Made by a program: the position numbers and the translations under genes. A DNA stretch of 64,000 bases from Ceratothoa steindachneri (Eukaryota; Arthropoda; Malacostraca; Isopoda; Cymothoidae), in contig OZ018324.1 of assembly GCA_963969495.1 (NCBI GenBank), positions 142,981,355-143,045,354 of the forward strand, written 5' to 3'. The notes under the pieces are model-generated. The model made no database searches, had not been told where the DNA came from, and saw nothing but the letters and a program-made list of their open reading frames with translations. Shown piece after piece: positions 12,627-25,124 of this stretch (positions are counted from its first letter, which is position 1; every line of letters begins with the position of its first letter).

Positions 12627-14849
12627 GAATTGGAGCGGAAGAGTTTATGGACGTAAGAAGCATCAATGTTCAGCAACTCTGGCATCCAGGACTTTTGACG
12701 CGTTATTCCAATTAGTCCCATAGAATTTTGATGGGTTTCAGACACGTTAATTTTGTCACTCATTCAAAATTTGTGATTGTTTTGGATTTTTATCTTGCTA
12801 TTGTGTCGCAGTTCTAGCCCAGTGAATGCGACATTCATTTATCATCCTGGAAGAAAGGATTAGGATGTAAGGTTCCACGATGAGATAAGGAGCAATCGGC
12901 AAACCTGATCCTGAAGCAGCTTGATTTGGCATACTGGAGCAAATTGTTTTTCATCTCAAACAAAGGACTCTTTTACCCATAGTTAAACCATCTCGAGTAC
13001 AATAGAGGTCTTCCTTAAACTTGAACTGCAATCTGCACACATGTACACCCATGTCATCGTATGCGTAGATACATTTGAAAATTTCCCTACATCCTTAGAA
13101 TGATGGCCTTTGGTGCACCTAAATGCAATCACTCTTTTTCGCTACTCAGTAACATCTACTTTGTCCTAAATTTTACATAAAGCGTACGGAAAGGGTACTG
13201 CAAATTACTATCTTTTGGAAATTGATGAATCCCGTCACAGATTTCCCATGTAATACTCACCCGATATTCCTCGTTCATTGCTAACTACAGGTCCCTGTAC
13301 TTTTTTAACCAGGCCAAGTGGCTAATTATTTATCCGGTGAGCTTATTTTACTACAATATACCTTTAAGATGTTGGCAAAATCCTGTTGAATATGTTGGTG
13401 TGAATATCTGGGAAAGTTTCGGCAAGGAATTATTGGTAAGGCAAAAATGCAGGCAACTACTACCGCTTGGAACATGCAAGCTGAGGGCGTCGCAAGTTTA
13501 GAGTTCTGAAGAACACCAAAAGTTCTTCTCATACACTATCGTTACCCTGTAAATCCCTTTAACCAAGTAGATTTCATAAAACGACAAGAATGTTTTCTAT
13601 TATTGGCAGAATAATTTAAAAGTCCATAAACACTACTGTTCAGGAGCAACAAAGCAAGCAATTTGCGTAGACATTGAACACATGTCCGATACACGGGATA
13701 ACCTAAGTCCGTAACCTTCACGTTGTGCTGTTTTCTCATAAGATAGTTAAGCGCATTGGCAAAGATAATTTTTACCTACACCTTCATTATTTTATATACA
13801 ATATTTTTAAACTAAATTCTTTAAACATTTTTAGCGTCGGAAATTTTGAATCATTATATATTAGAATTATTACTGCGCATACTTAACCACCATAACGATG
13901 AAGGAGGACACGTTTTAAGTTCTGATACGCTGATGCAGTTCAGGAGTGTAACTATCCAAGTAAGCAGACCAGCGCTTTTAGGATTCAGATCCTCAAAACT
14001 GAGCAGGTGATGAAAATCCATACTCAAAAGCTTTTTCTGCGGATACATTGACAAGTATGCTTCGTTTAGCAATGCATCTCAAGTAGGAATTACCAAGCTA
14101 TGGTTGAGTTGTAATGTAGCAGGTATACATTTTTCAGCCAAGTGTATTTTGCTGTCGATCGCAAAAGGAAACTTTGCGGCCTGGAATATGTAGTAAAATA
14201 ACAGCAATGGAACCAATGGGCTATCACAAGAATGTTACCTTTCTCTTTCAGATAATTTAGTGTATGTTATTCATTTAAAACTCCATATCAGTGATGAAGG
14301 TGATGAGTTTGTCTCGGGAGCAGAGAACTCTATTTAGAACATTTAGAGATCCGATTTAACGCTACTAATCATTCACTCCCATATGATTATAAACTAAAGC
14401 ACTCAAGATAAAACAAAGCTTAAGTCGCAACAAGCGTCTTCAAAATAACCCTTTCCCTAATATAATCAGAAATCCTCTGCAAAGAGTCGGCTTCAGCCTA
14501 AAAGCTTTTCGTTATATCTACCAGGACAGGGTTAGATGTATATATCAGTTACATAATCATCTGAAAGGATTGAAGAAGGTATTAGCATTTTGAATTTTTA
14601 CCAACTTGATTTAAAGTGCCCGAATTGGAGCAGAGACAAACAACCAAATATAGTCCTTAAAATGATGCCTTTATTGCTCATCTCTAATTCACTTATGTAT
14701 TCACCTCCAATGATCTGAAAAAAGTGGTTGGCTTTATTATAATCTCTAGTAAGGGAGCAAGTGTAGCAATACAGTATGATTTAATTTCCAAGCGCTTACA
14801 TGTTCGTGGAAAAAGGACAGTTATAAAAAAACGGTCTAAGTTATGATGT
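12627..14849. other. Unassigned DNA, possible faint transposase remains on the minus strand
   Basis: The minus frame at 13,326-13,532 begins RRTFGVLQN, which loosely resembles the C-terminal 'ERxFGVLQ' block of Harbinger/PIF transposases. Nothing around it supports this, so I treat it as unassigned. Confidence 0.3.
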
Positions 14850-15515
14850 TTATTTTTTAATATATGCTACAATTAGTTCAATACACTTCGGCAAATGTTG
14901 ATACTAGCTTTTTTATCCATTTGTGTAAAATTGAGGATCATAAGATTCACCATGCCAAAGCAGCTCTTTTTACATCTTCGAGTGATGGAAAATGGGTACC
15001 TTTCAATGATATTTTCATGTTTGGAAACAAAAAGAAGACGGATGCGGCTAAGTCTGGGCTGTAAGGTCGATGTCGGATGATTTCCCATCCAAATTCGTGT
15101 TGCATAGCTCTGGTCTGCCAAGCGCCGTAGTGGAAGAGGATGCGCCAATGGAGCTTGTCAGGGCGTTTTTCTGCCATTTTCTTGGACAGTTTTCTCAAAA
15201 CGCTTTCATAATAAGCAGTTGTAGTTATTTTCGTGTTCTCGAGGAGGTTAACCAGGAAAATCCTCTTTGCATCCCAAAAGACATTGGGCATAACCTTTCC
15301 GCTTTGAACGCTCCGATTTTGCCTTGACTGGCCCATTTCCACCCGTGGGCAACAACTGCTTCGAATGAATTTTTTCCTCGGGATGATATTGTTAGGGCTA
15401 TGTTTCATCACCCGTCACAATCCTCTGCATAAAAGCTTCAGGGTCCGCATCTCATTTGTTCAAAATTTCCATTGAAAGATCTCGGCAAGTGATATTTGGG
15501 AATAAGAGACCTAAA
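14850..15515 (-). pseudogene. Mariner transposase remnant, C-terminal two thirds
   Basis: The minus strand reads a mariner (DD34D) transposase from about 15,515 down. The first catalytic Asp is kept in IVTGDET (about 15,406-15,425), followed by a stop and frameshift. Then come KVMPNVFWDAKRIF, an AEKRPDKLH block, and YSPDLA. The second Asp region reads LFHYGAWQT where HDNAP is expected. The third Asp is replaced by Val in SPDLAASVFFLF. Two of the three catalytic Asp are therefore gone. The C-terminal 'KW...' helix is recognisable at about 14,870-14,920 after in-frame stops. The N-terminal DNA-binding domain is missing and I see no terminal inverted repeats. It is much older than the mariner at 25.1 kb. 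Confidence 0.85.
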
Positions 15516-18249
15516 ATTAAATAATAAATTACAAGATATATCGAAACATAACTCTTCATCTAATTTTATCTTACTTAAATGTATTTTGACGGGATGATTG
15601 ACGCAGCTTGTATTAAAAGCGCCATTTCAAGTTTGTGTAAAGCCTTCAAACGGTTGCATAGCAATGCTTCAGGAAATACTATCAATAATATTAGGAATTT
15701 ATAATTATTAAAAAAAATCTTTTTAATATACCTAATTGTTTTTATCATATAATATGCAGCAGTTTTATGCCACTGAGTCACTCGATTATTAGTTTTATTT
15801 CTTTCGCTCGCTCATGTTTCATTCATGTAAAAGGAGATGCTAACAATCATCAAAAATAACGGCCTCCATACTAAATATTATTTACTGATAACATGTAAAA
15901 ATGATTTTCACAGTTAATTTAATAAATTTATTCTAATAGAAATTTGATTACGTTATAGTTCAATGCGTTTTAGATACTTTCATTTTTCCACTAACTTTCT
16001 CATCTGCTTATAACTCGTTTCATTCATAAAATTTTGTGTGGTCTTTACCCATATGTAGCTTATACCTGTATGTTATCGTAAAACAAATTTAGAAACCTTA
16101 GATTTTATATAGCAAAGGTTATAGGAGATGATGTGCTATAAATAGAGAGGCTCTGATCATATTGGAATATACTGTCAAAAGTGAGATTCAGGTGTTCTTA
16201 GAAATGCAACAAAAGAGAGATTTTCCCGTGTTTTATGATATCATTTGAATTCAAGATCTTGCTTTTACATTGTATCTCATTCATGCGATCTCAATTTGAT
16301 ATTGCAAAGAAAATGCAAATTTGTGAATGAAATAAATCTTGAACTAAAAGAATTTATTATTAAATTATTGCTTTTTATTAGGAAAATGTAAAGCAAGCAA
16401 CTTATTCATTTTTTTTAAACTTCACTGAAAAATCGGAAATATATTCTTTCCAATTTCCTATTGAGTTATCTTAAAGATTTAATGACTTTCAATGATATAA
16501 AGTTATATACTCTTGCCAAATGATTCTTTCAATTTTATTGGGGATAAATTTGGCCTTAAATCTTGAACTTAAGTGATCGAGCTAACAAGCAATTTTTAAC
16601 ATTCAGTATAATTCCACATCCCTCTGAAGGAAAAGAAGTTACCACGTTTAAATCATTTTGGTAAAAAACTATTGGTGCACATTGTCTCAACTTCTATTTG
16701 TAAACAGATATTTTAGATCATGCAACATGCTGAATCTAAATTATAAATCGCCTTAACTTATGCGCTCCCTGGTGCAATAATTAGAATTACTACATCAGAA
16801 AAAGAGCTAAACTGCATGTTCCCCTAAGGCACTCAAAGGCAACTATATATATTAATGTCACTTAGAGTGCAGTAGAATAATTATCGAAGATTCGCGGCAT
16901 AATGTTAGTTAATCAAAAAGTAATTACATAATTACTATGTATATAATAATAAAGAGATCTCGTTGGGATTTTTAAAAGTTAAACGAAAATATTAGATATT
17001 TAGCCTGCGGTAAATTAGGAAAGACAAAAGGTGGCCCTCTGAGTGATAAAACTTGCTTACCCCTGGTTTAGAGAAAAACATACCAACACATTATATAACA
17101 GCATCATAAGATACATTGATTGTAACTCTGAACAGAATCAACTGGTTTGAATCTGAAGATGAGTCTTGCCTTTGAACTTCAATTTGTCGACAAGGCTCCC
17201 GGCATCTACATAACTTACGCCAAGTTTCCTCTGGCTTTTCTGGAATAGCATTTCCCAGTCTACTTTTCGTTTAATTTCTATCTATCTGCCGTTTTGTCGG
17301 TCTATAACAGTCTAAGGCTGTTGGTAGGAATATAAAGAGGACTGAAATAGTCTTCATTAAAGATCAAGAATCTTTTGGGTCTGACAATCTAAACCTTCTT
17401 TTCTACGCAGGGTGAAGACGCAGGGTGAGAGGATCCGTAATCCAATTCGCGTGGAGAGATTGTCATTCTGGAGTGAAATGCGTGCTAACTAATAGAAACT
17501 TATATGACATGTATCGGTCTTGTCTAATTCCTGTGAGTGGCAAAGAACAGCACTTCCTTTATTCTAAAAGCATCGTTTGGCAGCACAGAAAGGTGTTCCA
17601 GAATAGTAGCTTTGCGGAGGAATAGTAAAAAACAATTAGGCCTAGACTAGATAACTCTAAATCTATTTGTATTTAGAGGACTAGAAGGGATTGCATGGGT
17701 CAGTTGTCTAGAGAAATCTTGTTACCTCTCAAAAGGGGCTCGTAAAAGCCGATTTAACCTAAAGTCAAACTCAAATATTGGATCTTAGTCAGAATAATGT
17801 TGTTAAGAATAGTCAATTAAAAGGTGGATGGCGGTAATATTTTTTTCTGAAACTTTAGAACTATGTGGACAATTTTCTTGCAATGAGAATATCGACCCCA
17901 AGAAGCTTAAAGGATATACTTGTAAGACGTACCCGACTCACTTATCTAATGCGAACCTAATAAATATTTAAGGGAGCTTAAGATTCTTATTCCTTAGGGA
18001 ATATGCCCAGGTTACCAACCACGGATGAGAGACACAAAATTAAAATTAATTCTTATTTTTTAATGAAATGATGGTAAAATCTCGTTTTTATAGCGCCCAT
18101 CAGGGGACTGTTTCTAAAGTACTAGTCGCAGTCCATAATTTGTTGCCTACTAATAGGCTAGATTAAAAACAAAGCAATAGAAAAATGGAAAACAAGAAGA
18201 AAAATACAACAAACAAAACGATTGAAAAAAATAAGAAAGAAGAAGGATG
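15516..18249. other. Unassigned AT-rich DNA
   Basis: No recognisable gene. It contains one hAT-like terminal repeat (17,031-17,065, listed separately). The 66-codon frame at 17,425-17,625 has no motif I recognise. Confidence 0.45.
17031..17065. mobile_element. hAT-like terminal inverted repeat, single end
   Basis: GTGGCCCTCTGAGTGAT followed by AAAACTTGCTTACCCCTG resembles the 3' end of many hAT elements, which commonly finish '...GTGGCCC...TTTGC..ACCCCTG'. I did not find a matching CAGGGGTAAGCAAG start within a few kb upstream, so this would be a truncated or strongly decayed copy. Confidence 0.4.
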
Positions 18250-19470
18250 AATACTCAGGTGGGAGGAGGATTTCCCTTCCTCCAGCACAGGCAGATGCGA
18301 TCAAAACCAAAAATTGTAAAATAAAATGGAGTAGGCTTTCCTCCCGCAAGAAGTCAAGTTTTCCGTAAGTCTGGGTGAATGAATTCGTCCCTTTGTCATT
18401 CATCCAACTTGTTTGCCAGGTAGCCCGGGGAGCCCACCTGATGCCAGCCATGCAAGAAGTGTGAGGAAACCGAAACGCTGATCTGATCGTAAAGTTCTCG
18501 TGGAATCTTTGGTGCCCTCATTGGTGCGCTCATCCCCCGAAATCCTTAGATTTCCCGAGGAATACAAAAGAAAGATAATAACGACATTCGACCGGCTCGC
18601 AGCAACCGTGCCCTCACAATAACACTAACCATCCTGGGATGCGGAGATTGCAATGATAAGCGAGCCATCTGGGCGCTTTTCGAATGACTAGATATATATC
18701 ACAATCTGATCTCCGAGCCGTGATCGATATGTTATGTTTCGTACCGACCGTTTAATTTTAACCTGCTCTGCCATGAAAACAGATGCACTGCCTGATACAG
18801 TGCCACTGACTTCGGGCAGAAGGAACATGACTTGGAACCCTTCTTCTACACTGGCACAAATTCAACGTAAGACCAAGTCTGCTCGCAAGAATTCGGGGAT
18901 ACGGCGTGGAAACCGACCCCCTCTTCGGACTTGGAGCCATCCGTATACACTGGCACGGTTCCAGCGTGACACGATGTGTGCTCCAAAAAGGTCGAACGCA
19001 ATACTCCCGGCGCAGTATAAGCTTTGGGAGCAGAGGCCTGGCAACAAATAGCCAAATGTGGTACCCTCCAGGGTGGCGTCCTGGGCAAAACCAGGGGCGC
19101 CACTGGCTTGAGAGCTATATCTACCTCTCGAAGGAGTTTCCTGGCCCTCACCCAAAGGGCTTAGGGTATGACTGGCGTCTCTCGGCGGCATAGGCACCAT
19201 CAAGATCAGCTGCGGATGCATTGAGAGCTGTTGGCGACTGAGGGAGGCGCCGGGCTCGCGCGTTGAATGCTGGAAGAGCAACATCAAAGGTGGATAATGT
19301 GGAGAAAGTAGTTGCAAAAGACTCCGCCTAGAACGCAAAGTATTCACTACCATGAAAGTCATCGACCACCTATTACACAAAATCAGGATATGCATCTGAG
19401 GATCAAAGGAAGAGATTGAAACAATAAAATAAATCTGTTCTCGGGCAGTGATATCTAAATTCATCTAGAC
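18250..19470 (-). pseudogene. Jockey/I-like LINE remnant with RNase H domain
   Basis: The stretch is visibly richer in G and C than its surroundings. Minus-strand reading gives a LINE ORF2 C-terminus. A PPW motif (RTPPWRVP, about 19,060) is followed by the RNase H start VPVYTDGSKSEEGVGF (about 18,903-18,950), which carries the first catalytic Asp and the conserved GSK. After several frameshifts, a distal block with WQ and WMNDKG (about 18,375-18,440) resembles the tail that follows RNase H in jockey and I clade LINEs. No intact frame spans the domain. The RT core is not visible upstream, so this is a 5'-truncated, decayed copy. Confidence 0.7.
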
Positions 19471-21570
19471 TTCGGACACCTATCTCAAACCAGGAGAATG
19501 ATTCTGAATGGAGGCGGAAGCGACCGTGCTCTTAGCTCGAGGAACCATGAGCAGAGAGTGACTTTTTATGATGAAATGCCATGAATTATCGTATAATATA
19601 GCATTTTTATACACTAATGGGGGATATTATATGGTCATTATGGCAAGAATTTATCATGTATCTAAGTATTATTCTCGTAAACGTTTTACTTTTTACTAGC
19701 TATCCTATCGAGTCTATTCGAACCTTTCTTACTTTAAGAATAGAGCCTTCCACCTGGACACTTAGGGTAGCTTCTTTATCAGTGGTCCGAAATATCCCTC
19801 TTTAGGGATTACAGATTATATGATATTGCTGCACAATGGAATGTAGTATGTTAATTTTTTTTTAAATTAGAAGAAATATGTCAGTTGTTTTATCAAGGAG
19901 AAATACATTAACGTAATTTAAAGAATGCGATGTTATTTTGTCTAAGAACGAAATGTTCTATGGTTGGAATATGGTTAGTTAACCATCTCACTGTAAGAAA
20001 ATCTCAGCCTAGAGGGAATGAGGTATATCTCAAATATAAGATCTTGTTTGAGACTGAGCTGTGAATAATAAATTATTTCTTAAATTGTGCTGAGCTGATA
20101 TAAAAAGAAAATATGCAGCATATAAATGAGTATTACTACTAGAAAAATCTCTATCCTTTATCTACTACATCCAAATATCTATGTGCACCGATGTGATTCC
20201 GAAAGACCGATGAAATAAAAAAAAGCTCAAATTGTTTCTATTATAGCAACAATGGCACTTGTAGCTCTTGCATTTGAAGGCTGTCGAGGTCAATTTCTTT
20301 AATACTCGAGCAATATTCCGCAATCTTTTATCTGTCCTATCGCCCTTAAGAGCGCTTTTCCATCGTCTTGAGGTTTTAGTGAAAGAGGTCTCCCTATTTA
20401 GCACTTAGTGAGAGATAGAGTTCAGGAATCGAAGCTTCGCACGCATAGACTCATGTTGCATCTAATATCATGAAAAGCCAATAGCATTCTAGTACATAAA
20501 TCCTCATATTTTTCGGCCTTTTCGTTTTTAGAAATTTTTGTATAACCACCACGAATGACACCCATGCAGTTATTTCAGTCATTTATATTTTTACAAAATT
20601 TCTCAATATGTAAAAGGGCACGAATATGAACTCTATCAAATACGCTTGCTTTGATTTTCTCATAAGACAAAGCAAGAAAGGCAGAAACTATGTGCTCAAA
20701 GCATTCTCTTTCACTACTCATTACCTTCTTTCACAAACCGCTTCCGCACGCGAGATAGCGTGGGGAAAAATAGTTTTATCCAGACTCACGATAGGGTTAT
20801 TCACAATATTTGGCATGTCTACTTCCAGAGTTTCTCGGAATAGCCGTTCCTTCTGGCTGCCAGTCCGTGTTTCTGACCAGCTTGACTGTCTTTCATGGAA
20901 AGACACCATGTGAAATAAGTGAAACTTTACTATTGGTCAATGAGGAAGTTGATTATTAGTACGTCAACACATATTTTCCATTTGTTCTGCTGATAATTGA
21001 GTAGGTCAATGGCCTTTTATATGTCTTCAGGAGTTTATCGAAACTTCTCCGTGTGACCAATTGGGTCTACACTGCATACACTCGAGGATGCACTTAGAAC
21101 TAACCAAAAGAATCTTAATTCTCTATGTTATACGAAGCAGCGCCTAATTTTTCCATAACACATAGGATATCTTGTAAGTAAACAAAATGCCTGTCTTCTG
21201 GAAACGTTCACAAAATTTCGTCCCGGGTTCTGAAATATGAAACTTTTGCAAAGTTGTTAAGAAAGAATTTTTGATTTATCATGGAGGATATTAGCTTCGC
21301 TGGTTTCTTGGAGAGTGTTCAAATACATGCTATGTCATTCAGGTGCGCGTGAGTAAAACACTGATTGGCGGATGACTCTTATTAAATGAAAAGTCTTCGG
21401 CATATGATAATATATTATGAAATTCCTAATGAGAGAAGGTCGAAGTCCAAAGAAAATATTTGGATAACAGAAATTTGGCTAGTTTTCATTGCGAACACAT
21501 TTAGTCTTGACCAGCCAAAAGATTGGTCAGTTATATAGTCGGCGGTGATTTGTCTGTGGACTGATTACCC
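19471..21570. other. Unassigned DNA with a possible Tc1-like N-terminal fragment
   Basis: Minus strand 20,165-20,404 in one frame reads GRPLSLKPQDDGKALLRAI, loosely like the 'GRPxxLTxRDxRxLLR' linker of Tc1-like transposases. It is too short and isolated to call. The opposed frames at 20,626-20,913 have no motif I recognise. Confidence 0.3.
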
Positions 21571-23399
21571 ATGGTTAAAATGACACTTTTTTTGAGAATT
21601 GCTCAGAAAATGAACAAAAACGGACCTGTAGGTTTGGAACTATGTCCAAAATGGCTTCAGGACCGAACAGTATTAGCTGAATTCAGAGCTGTTCTGCAAG
21701 AAAACCTATCAAACCAGGATATACTCGTAAACAGCATATCGAGGATAAATGGAAAGCTCATAAAATTAATCGTGATGCGTGAATCCAAAGATGTCCTTAG
21801 AGTTTCCAAAAGAAATACCAAGACTGGTTTGACGAGAACCATACACAGAATACTAAGTTGTTAACCTCCAAACGAATGACCTTCCCACATTTGCAAAACT
21901 ATCCAGGTGATGTAGCAAAAAAGAAAAAAATCCATCAACTCAAGTCAAAAGTACAGCGCATGAAAAGAGACCTCAAAAACGAATTGTGGACTGAGAAAGC
22001 TAACAAACTACAGTGTTACGCGGACAAGAACGACACTTATAGTTTCTTCCAGGCTATAAAACAAGTTTATAGACCAATATCTCATGATTCAGCCCCTCTG
22101 ACATCTGCAGACGGAAACACGAATATCAAAATGGGACTATATTGAGATGGAAAAAAGAACACTCGAAAACATGCTGAACAGGAACCCAACTGTAACTCAA
22201 GCTGCTATTAATAAGCTACCACAGTACCCAATGCAAAAGGGGTTGGATTAAACTCCATCCTTTCTGGAATTCCAGAAAGCTGTTGACCAGCTCAAAACTA
22301 ACAAAGCCAAAGGACCAGATGGCATTCCAGATGATACCTTTTAGCTAGGGTGAACACCTGAACCATCACCTGTACAGAATATTCAAACAAATGTGGTATG
22401 GGAACAGGTAAGCATCCCAAAAGATCTAAATGACTCCATCACCACAGCCATTTTCACGAGAGGAGGAGAAAAATCTTTATGTGAGAATCACAGAGGCATC
22501 TCTCTCTTGTCTGCCACCGGTAAAATCCTACCCAAGATCGCTAATAATAGACTTGTGCACCATGCTGAACACATAGTGCCTGAGTCTCAGTTTCCGATTT
22601 CAGCCAGATAGAGGCACAGTAGAAAAATCATTGCAGCGCGTCACCTAAAAGAAAAGTGCCGCGAACATCAACAACATCAATACCTATTCCTGGTATTCAT
22701 TGACCTAGCAAACGCCTATGACTCTGTCAACAGAGAGGCCCTATGGAAAGTATTCTTGCGGTTTGGATGTCCTCCAACGTTCGTTTGAATCATCAATGAG
22801 CTACATAACGGCACAGAAGGAAATGTCTACCACTGTTGAAGCATGTCAGAACCTTTTCCCATCCTAATGAAGTGAAGCGGGGCTTTGACCTCGCACCTAC
22901 CATTTTCCCTGAATTCCTGCCTGCACTTTTCATCATGCATATGAAGAGATGCTAGAAGAAGTAGCTATACAATATCAAACGGAGGAACACTACTCAATCT
23001 CCGACGGTTACAATCAAGAACCAAGTTTACCACCTGCAATGCCACCGACTTGGAGTATGCAGATGATCTTGCCATAGTAGCACTCAAAATAGAAGACCTT
23101 CAACGACTCATAGATAGGTATAGCGAAGCATCCGCACTTTCGGGCTAAAGATTAACGAGAGGAAACCAAAGGTCTTCTTCTAACCTTTCCTTGGAACAGT
23201 CCCACGTGATTTGCTCTTCAAAATCAATGATAAACCTCTTGAAATCGTGGCTGACTTTCAATATCTTGGTAGCATGCTCTCCAAAATATGTATGATTGAC
23301 AAAGAACTCACCTGCAGTATCCATTTCCCCTTAAACTCCTTCAATAAACTTAGAAAAAGGGCTTTTGACAAAAAGAAGTTGCATCAAAAAACCCAATAA
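21571..23399 (+). pseudogene. LINE reverse-transcriptase pseudogene (endonuclease-RT type)
   Basis: Successive plus-strand frames give the pre-RT linker and RT domain of a non-LTR retrotransposon, different from the CR1-like copies. Visible in order: QDWFDEN (about 21,820-21,845), a basic region ending in LWTEKANKLQCYADKND (about 21,985-22,035), FFQAIKQVYRP and PLTSADG (to about 22,120). Next come KAKGPDGIPDD (about 22,300), CENHRGISLLSATGKIL (about 22,480-22,530), and VFIDLANAYDSVNREALW (about 22,692-22,746) with the first RT Asp. The catalytic YADD sits in DLEYADDLAIVA (about 23,050-23,085), and a C-terminal FQYLGSMLS lies at about 23,250. Stops and at least four frameshifts separate these, so it is inactive. 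The apurinic endonuclease part is absent. Families with this layout are widespread in invertebrates; I do not assign a clade. Confidence 0.85.
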
Positions 23400-23725
23400 A
23401 GGTCTGTGGTGATCGGTATATGTAAAAGGTAGGCTACTGGCGCAGAAAAAAACTCCACCAAATGGACGCGCGGTAGTTTCATTAAATCCTAACATGCCGG
23501 GGATACAAAAAGAGCAAACGCGAGAAAAGGGATAAGAAGTCATGATACCTAAGTCAACAATTGAAACGAATAAACAAACAATTTATGTCTCGGGATAAAA
23601 TTAACATAGGAAGGAAGTCTAAGGAACATCTTAGTAAAGACAAAGTCCAGCCAAAGGAAATTATAATTATGCTCTATAAAATCGTGTCATAGAATAGCTA
23701 GATTAGCTGGAGGATGTAGGCAAAT
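23400..23725. other. Unassigned DNA between LINE and LTR
   Basis: No motif recognised. It could include the 3' tail of the LINE to the left, but no poly-A or simple-repeat tail is clear. Confidence 0.4.
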
Positions 23726-24230
23726 TGTAATACACAGCCGTGTAAAACTCCACCCTTAGGGGGTGGATCTAATGAGGCCCGACGATGGATTTGTCCCAGA
23801 GTCGAATCTAGACCACGCCCCCCTGGAAATGAAACTATATATAAGCGAGCAATAAGAGGAAGAGAAGTTTAGAATTAAGCATTATAATTGTCATTAAGTA
23901 TTTTTATACATGTATTAGCGTCTACGGAAACACTTTTAAATTCACAAAGTCTTGTCGCTCCAGAATGTAATACTTCGCGTTGAGTATATATAAACTGTTA
24001 GTCGCCCGCAAAGTAACATCGTGCTTTGCCGCTAGCCTCGTTCTAGGCCAATATTAGAATAAAATATACATTTTTGCAACGTCCTTCTCTACTTTGATTT
24101 CGCTAAACCTTTGGTAAATCCTACCAAAATAAGAACATTGGGAAGAATTCATCTTTGGAGTCAGATACTTAATTCCTCATTGAAGGTCATTTATTTTATT
24201 CACTTTAACCCTATACTGAACACCCTTATA
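23726..24230 (+). mobile_element. Probable long terminal repeat of a Ty3/gypsy element
   Basis: The segment begins TGTAATACACAG. It has a TATA-like box (CTATATATAAGCGAGC, about 23,833-23,848) and a polyadenylation-like AGAATAAAATA (about 24,056), and stops just before a candidate primer-binding site and gag-like coding sequence. This order (TATA, AATAAA, PBS, gag) is that of a 5' LTR. The left boundary is the weaker one. No second LTR was found, so the element is truncated. Confidence 0.55.
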
Positions 24231-24250
24231 ACTGGTGACCTTCCGTTTCG
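24231..24250 (+). other. Candidate primer-binding site of the gypsy element
   Basis: ACTGGTGACCTTCCGTTTCG starts with TGG at 24,233, the complement of a tRNA CCA end. Gypsy-group elements commonly have ACTGG(C/T)GACC just after the 5' LTR. The matching tRNA was not determined. Confidence 0.45.
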
Positions 24251-24540
24251 ACCAGACAGTGAAGGTATAAATGAAATGGACGCAAGTTGCCATCATCAGA
24301 CAAGACAAGGTGAAGGTGACTTCGTGAACGCTGTCTACATCAAGTCACCCATCTTTAAAGAAACAGCAGTCATAGGTTGGTTTAGAATTCTGGAGGCCTA
24401 ATTTCACATCTCCGAAATTATAAAAGAGGAGACTAAACTTTTCCGCGTATTGGCGGCTCTTCCTTCTGAGACCGTCGAGCATTTTCCGTTGGTCATTACA
24501 TCGGACCGACGCCAAGCCCAACGAAGGTATTTTGGTATCG
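24241..24540 (+). pseudogene. Ty3/gypsy gag remnant (5' end)
   Basis: The plus-strand frame after the candidate primer-binding site reads a gag-like block. IGWFRILEA is followed by a stop where Gln is expected, then FHISEI, KEETKLFRVLAALPSE and HFPL. This resembles the 'PxxWFxxLExQFxxxxI...KFxxVxxxLP' start of gypsy gag proteins. Coding similarity fades at about 24,530 and no protease, RT or integrase follows, so only the LTR-gag corner of the element remains. Confidence 0.6.
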
Positions 24541-25124
24541 ATGTTTAACTACTTCCATATAAAATCCCTAATTGGCATTGAAAAACTTGTACCTACTAGC
24601 CCAAATTAATAATCTTGAATTCTAGGGCCTTGATCTCCATGGTATGTTAGTTAGGTTGGGTTTTTATGGGCTAACCTAACCTAAACCTATCTTTTGAGGT
24701 TAGAAAAAACGTGTTTTAGCAATTCACTTGTCAAGAAGAGCAAAGCTAATTTTACTGTCAAGTATAGTGCCACCAGAAATCCCCATCTTAAGAATAGCAA
24801 CCTGCGATGGTGTTTGGCTCCCTAGTCTACACCTGATCCAACGAAACGTACCTGTGGTAGGTCGTTATTCAATTAAAATCTTTTCTTTCTTCAAATAAAT
24901 TTGATCAGAGAAGTGTTAAAAAATATAAAACTAGATCTAAATTTCACGACTTAAAACAAGCCTTATCGAAAAATTATATAATTATTACGCAAATGGACGG
25001 AAATTGAATAGTTTGATATATCACAAATTGAGATGAGTTCTACACATAATAAAAAAAAAACTAAATAGAGCAGAGCAAATGCGATGTTAACGAATAACAA
25101 ATGAAAGTTTTTGCGGTTCGTATA
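24541..25124. other. Unassigned AT-rich DNA
   Basis: Contains a short imperfect hairpin at 24,647-24,688 (TTAGTTAGGTTGGG against CTAACCTAACCTAAACC). Nothing else recognised. Confidence 0.5.

Noticed and set aside
13326..13739. Harbinger/PIF-like C-terminus (RRTFGVLQN)
   Set aside because: Only one short resemblance, with no DDE motif or neighbouring match.
20626..20913. Opposed open frames as a possible host gene
   Set aside because: Neither strand shows a family motif; the two frames overlap almost entirely.
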